Shown here piece after piece: positions 61,651 through 64,000 of a stretch of 64,000 nt of DNA; the first letter of the stretch is position 1; each line of letters starts with the position of its first letter. The position numbers and the translations under genes are program-made. The stretch comes from an uncultured Marvinbryantia sp. GTDB taxonomy: Bacteria > Bacillota > Clostridia > Lachnospirales > Lachnospiraceae. The stretch covers positions 1 through 64,000 of the forward strand of contig CAKRRF010000010.1 in assembly GCA_934394985.1 (NCBI GenBank). Direction: 5' to 3'. The notes under the pieces are model-generated. The model was not told where the DNA came from, did no database searches, and saw only the letters and a program-made list of their open reading frames with translations.

Positions 61651-64000
61651 TGTTTTTGATCCTCTCCCTCAATTCCTCTTCCAATGGATCTGTCGTATTG
61701 CCAAGCATCCGATAGTCCAGCCACCATTTTCCCTCTCGCCGGATAAATGTCAGTTTCTGCGTTTGTTCCACATTATCCAGATAAATATACACACTCTGAT
61801 AACGCTCCAGTTCTTCCGTTGCCTCCTGAAATAGTTTTTCCACAATATCCGTTACTTTTCCCGCATAACTTCTGGATAAATCCAGCTTCAATGAAACCGT
61901 CAAAGTATAAAATGTTGGGTAAACCTTTTCTTTTACCTCCGCATCTTTATTCCAGGCTTTCACAATCTTACAGATCTTTGCATACTCTTCCTGATCTGGA
62001 AAATAGTAAGTATCCTGACAGGAAGCTTCCATCTCCATCCTGCCGTCTTCCCCATGATATTCCATATCATTCAGTTCATAGTAATCCTGTATATCTTTTT
62101 TGGTATCTAAGATAGCTTGTATGAACTTTAGCAGCGGACGATCCTCTTCTGTAAAGTTCTTTCCTTCATTCCACAGATTTTCCCGAAACTCCAATGTCCC
62201 ATTTTTCGCTATCTGCTGCAGTTCTATTCTGGATACTTTGTATCCGCTTACCTGTAAATAGACATATTTTTCTCCATCTTTTAGTTTCTCTTTTGCCCAC
62301 TCTGACAAACTACTCTGATCATATCCCCCCAATTCGCAGGATAATGCCAGTTCTTCCTCATCCAATCGGTCTATAAAAATTTTTCCACCATATTGCACCG
62401 ATATCGTATCCTGCTTTCCGTCACTTACAAAGATACTTTCCGCCCCATCCATAAGCACTTCTGCCAACGTAGGACTCATATTTTTCTGCTCTACTTTTAC
62501 AATCAGCTTTTTTGCATTATCCGCGGCGTTTCCCATAGCATAAGGTATTTTCAGTGCATCCAGCTTTCGTTTGACATCCAGCACTTTTTCTTTCCATCCG
62601 GCATCTGACAGTTCACTGCTTTTCCATTCCTGTTCATATTCCAGAATCACAAATGGCTTTTTGATTTTCTTTTCTTCTTTCTGCATACCTCCCCAAAGCT
62701 TTTTTCCGTCGTTTGTATACCAGTTTACTTTTTTCTCCAGACAAAACTGCATATTCTCCGGCAATTCAGAGATTTCCCATATAGCTCTCCATCTTTCTGA
62801 ATCTACGAATTCCAATGGCTGGTAAAATACTGTCCAGTCTCCGTCTGGATCTGTACATAAAAACAGTGTCTGGTTTCCTTCTGTCTCCTGATCCAGCTTT
62901 AATACCATAAAATTGCCATTTTTCTTCCATATCTCCTGCATATGTTCTTTTAATCGTTCCGCAGCTTCCTGCGAAACAGTGATCTCCAGATAGGCATCCC
63001 CTGATATTGAATTATTCTCTTTCACCTGTTCTGGCAGATAATAAGGAATCGGTATTTCTCCCTTTTTTACTTTCACAGAAAGAATTTCATCTCTGGCAAG
63101 CTCCGAGTATCGATTTCCGATAATACCATTTTTCATGTAGATTATAGTTGGCTGTAATTTCATTGGATGCACAAGAAATCGGTTGATCAGATCTTCTTCT
63201 TTGCTCTCTATATCCCCTGACACATTCTCCAATTGAGGAAAAACCATCCATAAATCAATCTGTTCATCCTCTGTTCTCATAAAATAATGATCATTTCCAA
63301 CTAATGCATCTAGTCTTTGCGCAATAATATCTTTTGCTTCCTGATACTCCTGGCTAGTCATCTTCTCATCCGGAGTCAGTATCACATGCTCTGTTCTTTC
63401 TCCGGGGAACAGAAACTTCTCCGGATGATTTTGGCAATAACTTTGTCCAAGTCCTGTCAGTACAATTCCCAGTCCTGCTGCCAAAGCAATTCCCCCTGTT
63501 CCCTTTAACCATCCTGGAATTTTTTTCTTTTCCGGCTTCACAAATGACTGAACTGTTTTTCTCAACTCTCCCATATTCTTCCATCGTTCCTCAGAATTAA
63601 GCTGCAATCCTTTTCGAAGAATCTGTTCTGTCTCAGGCTTTACCTTAATTCCAAGTTCCGATGGCATCTGTAATTCGTCTTTTAAAGTACGCATCACAGA
63701 ATTTTCCGGTTTTTTCCCGGTTATTCCGTGATAAATCACTGCACACAGTGCATAACTATCTGTCCACGGCCCCTGAATTCCTTCACCATACTGTTCCGGC
63801 GGTGCATATCCTGCTTTTAACTCTATGGTATGTGTCTGTCGAACTATATAGTCCCTTGCAGATCCAAAATCAATCAACTTGATACTTTGATCAGGAAGTA
63901 AAATAATATTGTCCGGACTGATATCTCTGTGAATCACTCCACAGTTATGTATCTTTTCCAGTGTCTGCATCATAGGCAACAACAGTCTGAATAATTCAAT
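61580..64000 (-). CDS. Hanks-type Ser/Thr kinase with SecD-P1-like ectodomain, cut by window edge
   Basis: The reading frame is open to position 64000, so the N-lobe with glycine loop lies outside; about 806 residues are visible. Catalytic motifs are intact: IHRDISPDN, LIDFGSARDY and APPEQYGEG in the APE position. A membrane segment (GTGGIALAAGLGIVLTGLG) follows. The ectodomain has TPDEKMTSQEYQEAKDIIAQ, RLDAL and later AYLEITVSQEAAERLKEHMQ, FMVLKLD, resembling the SecD P1 head like the next gene's. The gene overlaps the degenerate-kinase gene by 71 bases. The two probably act together. Confidence 0.88.
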   Translation of the reverse strand: MELFRLLLPMMQTLEKIHNCGVIHRDISPDNIILLPDQSIKLIDFGSARDYIVRQTHTIELKAGYAPPEQYGEGIQGPWTDSYALCAVIYHGITGKKPENSVMRTLKDELQMPSELGIKVKPETEQILRKGLQLNSEERWKNMGELRKTVQSFVKPEKKKIPGWLKGTGGIALAAGLGIVLTGLGQSYCQNHPEKFLFPGERTEHVILTPDEKMTSQEYQEAKDIIAQRLDALVGNDHYFMRTEDEQIDLWMVFPQLENVSGDIESKEEDLINRFLVHPMKLQPTIIYMKNGIIGNRYSELARDEILSVKVKKGEIPIPYYLPEQVKENNSISGDAYLEITVSQEAAERLKEHMQEIWKKNGNFMVLKLDQETEGNQTLFLCTDPDGDWTVFYQPLEFVDSERWRAIWEISELPENMQFCLEKKVNWYTNDGKKLWGGMQKEEKKIKKPFVILEYEQEWKSSELSDAGWKEKVLDVKRKLDALKIPYAMGNAADNAKKLIVKVEQKNMSPTLAEVLMDGAESIFVSDGKQDTISVQYGGKIFIDRLDEEELALSCELGGYDQSSLSEWAKEKLKDGEKYVYLQVSGYKVSRIELQQIAKNGTLEFRENLWNEGKNFTEEDRPLLKFIQAILDTKKDIQDYYELNDMEYHGEDGRMEMEASCQDTYYFPDQEEYAKICKIVKAWNKDAEVKEKVYPTFYTLTVSLKLDLSRSYAGKVTDIVEKLFQEATEELERYQSVYIYLDNVEQTQKLTFIRREGKWWLDYRMLGNTTDPLEEELRERIKNSEFFKDYITENSGWKISDSEGTQ

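Overview
The window looks like a chromosome segment of a spore-forming gut Clostridium relative, probably family Lachnospiraceae (Blautia / Mediterraneibacter / Dorea type). The grounds are AT-leaning DNA, strong AGGAGG ribosome sites, a SpoIIID gene, a bile-salt-hydrolase-like gene, and families common in that group (Rpn-type transposases, BspA leucine-rich-repeat proteins, YARHG proteins). No rRNA, tRNA or CRISPR array was seen. The genus cannot be fixed from this sequence alone.

Positions 1-10.7 kb are ordinary housekeeping and niche genes: an alanine/glycine:cation symporter with a TrpX-type solute-binding protein, an ECF-like sigma factor overlapping its membrane-anchored partner, a choloylglycine-hydrolase-family enzyme, a HAD phosphatase, SpoIIID, a methyltransferase, a MATE exporter, an Fe-S aldo/keto reductase and an M15 peptidase. 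Positions 10.9-15.2 kb hold a three-gene ADP-ribose cassette (macro domain, VWA, ADP-ribosylglycohydrolase) bracketed by directly repeated 3' ends of an Rpn transposase gene.

Positions 15.4-25.1 kb are a shuffled accessory region. It contains an IS3 remnant, a second Rpn copy, and many small secreted proteins of a few recurring families (YARHG proteins, D-x-D-x-x-G-x-P-E-L secreted proteins, SH3-like proteins), several of them cut or fused.

Positions 25.1-45.0 kb are the centrepiece, read leftward as PP2C phosphatase, EsaB-like, EssC ATPase, WXG100-like and other small helical proteins, a probable large substrate, a TPR protein, then four Hanks-type Ser/Thr kinases. The kinases have near-identical cytoplasmic domains but different extracellular domains (double SH3-like; DUF6273-like; InlB repeats plus a C-terminal domain; InlB repeat plus an inactivated amidase). 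No EssA, EssB or EsaA is seen. I read this as a type VII secretion system under phospho-control, possibly with the kinases filling the place of the pseudokinase-fold EssB.

Positions 45.1-58.9 kb carry more secreted proteins, including stand-alone versions of the kinase ectodomains, a 2167-residue BspA-like adhesin with SLH-like, LRR, Ig-like and FN3 parts, and an AAA/PD-(D/E)XK protein. Positions 59.1-64.0 kb hold a kinase and degenerate-kinase pair whose ectodomains resemble the SecD P1 head; the right-hand kinase runs off the window. Six copies of a covarying hairpin repeat separate transcription units across 15-59 kb.
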